A stretch of DNA of 64,000 bases. Origin: Mixta intestinalis. GTDB taxonomy: Bacteria > Pseudomonadota > Gammaproteobacteria > Enterobacterales > Enterobacteriaceae. The stretch spans positions 1-64,000 of the forward strand of contig NZ_CP028271.1 of NCBI RefSeq assembly GCF_009914055.1, given 5' to 3'. The notes below the pieces were generated by a model. The model did no database searches, had not been told where the DNA came from, and was given only the letters and a program-made list of their open reading frames with translations. The position numbers and the translations under genes are program-made. Below, in pieces: positions 62,283 to 64,000 of the stretch; within the stretch, counting starts at the first letter, position 1, and each line of letters starts with the position of its first letter.

Positions 62283-63707
62283 ATGAGTACAGAGATTAAA
62301 ACCCAGGTAGTGGTGCTTGGGGCAGGTCCTGCAGGTTACTCTGCAGCCTTTCGTTGTGCGGATTTAGGTCTGGAGACCGTACTGGTAGAGCGTTACAGCA
62401 CCCTGGGCGGTGTTTGCCTTAACGTTGGCTGTATCCCTTCTAAAGCGCTGCTGCACGTTGCTAAAGTGATTGAAGAAGCCAAAGCGCTGGCGGAACACGG
62501 CATCGTTTTCGGTGAGCCGCAAACTGACATTGACAAAATTCGTACCTGGAAAGAGAAAGTTATCAATCAGCTGACCGGTGGTCTCTCCGGGATGGCGAAA
62601 GGCCGTAAGGTAAAAGTTGTTAACGGCTTGGGTAAATTTACCGGTGCGAATACGCTGGTGGTTGAAGGCGAAAACGGCGCGACCACGATCAATTTCGATA
62701 ACGCGATTATCGCTGCGGGCTCTCGTCCAATTCAGCTGCCGTTTATTCCTCATGAAGATCCGCGCGTATGGGATTCTACTGCGGCGCTGGAGCTGAAAGA
62801 AGTACCGAAGCGTATGCTGGTCATGGGCGGCGGTATTATCGGTCTGGAAATGGGGACCGTTTATCACGCGCTGGGTTCAGAAATCGACGTGGTTGAGATG
62901 TTCGACCAGGTGATTCCGGCGGCTGATAAGGATGTGGTTAAGGTCTTCACCAAACGCATCAGCAAGAAATTCAATCTGATGCTGGAAACTAAAGTTACCG
63001 CAGTGGAAGCGAAGGAAGATGGTATCTACGTTTCTATGGAAGGTAAAAAAGCGCCAACCGAAGCGCAGCGTTATGACGCAGTGCTGGTAGCGATTGGCCG
63101 TGTACCGAACGGTAAAAACCTCGATGCTGGCAAAGCGGGCGTGGAAGTTGACGAGCGCGGCTTTATCCGTGTTGATAAACAAATGCGCACCAACGTACCG
63201 CATATCTACGCTATCGGTGACATTGTTGGTCAGCCAATGCTGGCACACAAAGGCGTACATGAAGGCCACGTGGCAGCAGAAGTTATCGCCGGTAAAAAAC
63301 ATTACTTCGATCCGAAAGTTATTCCGTCCATCGCCTATACCGAGCCGGAAGTAGCATGGGTTGGCCTGACTGAGAAAGAAGCGAAAGAGAAGGGTATCAG
63401 CTATGAAACAGCAACCTTCCCGTGGGCGGCATCAGGCCGTGCAATCGCTTCCGACTGCGCTGATGGCATGACCAAGCTGATTTTCGATAAAGAAACGCAT
63501 CGTATTATCGGTGGCGCTATCGTTGGTACTAACGGCGGCGAGCTGCTGGGTGAAATTGGCCTGGCGATCGAAATGGGCTGTGACGCAGAAGATATCGCGC
63601 TGACTATCCACGCACACCCGACGCTGCACGAGTCGGTTGGCCTGGCAGCAGAAATCTTCGAAGGCAGCATTACCGATCTGCCAAACCCGAAAGCGAAGAA
63701 AAAATAA
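62283..63707 (+). CDS. lpdA: dihydrolipoamide dehydrogenase E3
   Basis: FAD enzyme that reoxidises dihydrolipoamide in the pyruvate, 2-oxoglutarate and glycine cleavage complexes. The ATG at 62283 gives 474 residues as in E. coli and lies 5 nt after GAGG; the ATG at 62280 is too close. FAD motif VVVLGAGPAGYSAAF (9-23), redox disulfide C45/C50 in GGVCLNVGCIPSK, NAD-binding VMGGGIIGLEMG, AIGDIVGQPMLAHKG and the catalytic HAHPTLHES near the C-terminus. Confidence 0.98.
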   Translation: MSTEIKTQVVVLGAGPAGYSAAFRCADLGLETVLVERYSTLGGVCLNVGCIPSKALLHVAKVIEEAKALAEHGIVFGEPQTDIDKIRTWKEKVINQLTGGLSGMAKGRKVKVVNGLGKFTGANTLVVEGENGATTINFDNAIIAAGSRPIQLPFIPHEDPRVWDSTAALELKEVPKRMLVMGGGIIGLEMGTVYHALGSEIDVVEMFDQVIPAADKDVVKVFTKRISKKFNLMLETKVTAVEAKEDGIYVSMEGKKAPTEAQRYDAVLVAIGRVPNGKNLDAGKAGVEVDERGFIRVDKQMRTNVPHIYAIGDIVGQPMLAHKGVHEGHVAAEVIAGKKHYFDPKVIPSIAYTEPEVAWVGLTEKEAKEKGISYETATFPWAASGRAIASDCADGMTKLIFDKETHRIIGGAIVGTNGGELLGEIGLAIEMGCDAEDIALTIHAHPTLHESVGLAAEIFEGSITDLPNPKAKKK

Positions 63708-63733
63708 CGTTTTTCGGTTTCAATGCGTTTGAT

Positions 63734-63761
63734 AACGGCTCCGCAAGGGGCCGTTTTTTTT
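63734..63761 (+). terminator. intrinsic terminator after lpdA
   Basis: AACGGCTCC / GGGGCCGTT stem (one mismatch) with the tetraloop GCAA, then eight T residues, 27 bp after the lpdA stop codon. Confidence 0.93.
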
Positions 63762-64000
63762 GCGCTTTTTATAAATAACGGATTGGCTAATACCTTATTT
63801 TTATTGTGAAAAATATATGTTTCGAACAGAGCTTTTGAGAATGAATTAAATATTTCAACTGGATGTTATGCAATTATATCATATTAATTGCTCTTTATTA
63901 ATTGGTTTCTTAATAATAAAGAAAATAACGGTCTTTTCTGGTTTTCATTTATAACCTATGCGCAGTTAATTGACTAAAAGTAAAAATAAACTTTCATAAA
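63762..64000. other. AT-rich end of the window, no gene seen
   Basis: About 240 bp of strongly AT-rich DNA after the lpdA terminator. No open frame of useful length and no recognisable promoter or repeat that I would defend. It may be the upstream region of a gene outside the window. Confidence 0.5.

Noticed and set aside
1..64000. Insertion sequences, prophage, CRISPR arrays, tRNA or rRNA genes
   Set aside because: No transposase, integrase, regularly spaced repeats or cloverleaf/rRNA sequence was recognised anywhere in the window.

Overview
This window is a chromosomal segment from an enterobacterium. Nearly every protein can be aligned from memory to an Escherichia coli K-12 counterpart, usually with the same or almost the same length. 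The gene order follows the E. coli rapA-to-lpd interval, in the orientation rapA, polB, yabI, thiQPB, sgrR, sgrS, setA, leuDCBA, ilvIH, cra, the dcw cluster, secMA, guaC, hofCB-ppdD, nadC, ampDE, aroP, pdhR, aceEF, lpdA. Departures from K-12 suggest the Erwiniaceae side of Enterobacterales (Pantoea/Mixta/Erwinia-like). These are the lack of araC-araBAD, a DUF3289/DUF943 gene pair in that place, a very short SgrS, and a sugar-transporter/GH43 pair next to ampE. The genus is an inference. No rRNA, tRNA, insertion sequence, prophage or CRISPR array was seen.

Layout. 1-10.6 kb: the 5' end of rapA and SOS-type polB on the minus strand; an AT-rich two-gene cassette (DUF3289 and DUF943) on the plus strand; the DedA-family gene yabI; the thiamine ABC importer operon thiB-thiP-thiQ on the minus strand behind a TPP riboswitch, with thiP broken by a single-base frameshift; then sgrR and the divergent glucose-phosphate-stress RNA SgrS, followed by setA. 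11.8-19.7 kb: branched-chain amino acid synthesis, with leuABCD behind the leuL attenuator on the minus strand, an empty region of about 690 bp where E. coli carries leuO, and ilvIH on the plus strand. 19.9-20.9 kb: the catabolite regulator cra. 21.3-39.2 kb: the complete division and cell-wall cluster mraZ-rsmH-ftsL-ftsI-murE-murF-mraY-murD-ftsW-murG-murC-ddlB-ftsQ-ftsA-ftsZ-lpxC, mostly overlapping or tightly spaced, led by a clear promoter and triple MraZ boxes. 39.5-42.8 kb: the secretion monitor secM and secA. 42.9-49.2 kb: mutT, yacG-zapD-coaE, guaC and the type IV pilus-like hofC-hofB-ppdD genes. 49.4-52.0 kb: nadC (with a NadR-box-like operator upstream) and ampD-ampE. 52.0-54.4 kb: an accessory glycoside operon. 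54.6-63.7 kb: aroP, then pdhR-aceE-aceF-lpdA, the pyruvate dehydrogenase system with its repressor and a textbook PdhR operator.

The window is mostly conserved housekeeping DNA. No clearly new multi-gene system was found. The points most worth a second look are the frameshifted thiP under an intact riboswitch, the DUF3289/DUF943 cassette in the ara position, the minimal SgrS without SgrT, the missing leuO, the variant SecM arrest motif, the NadR-like box in front of nadC, and the MFS/GH43 operon whose 3' end overlaps ampE.
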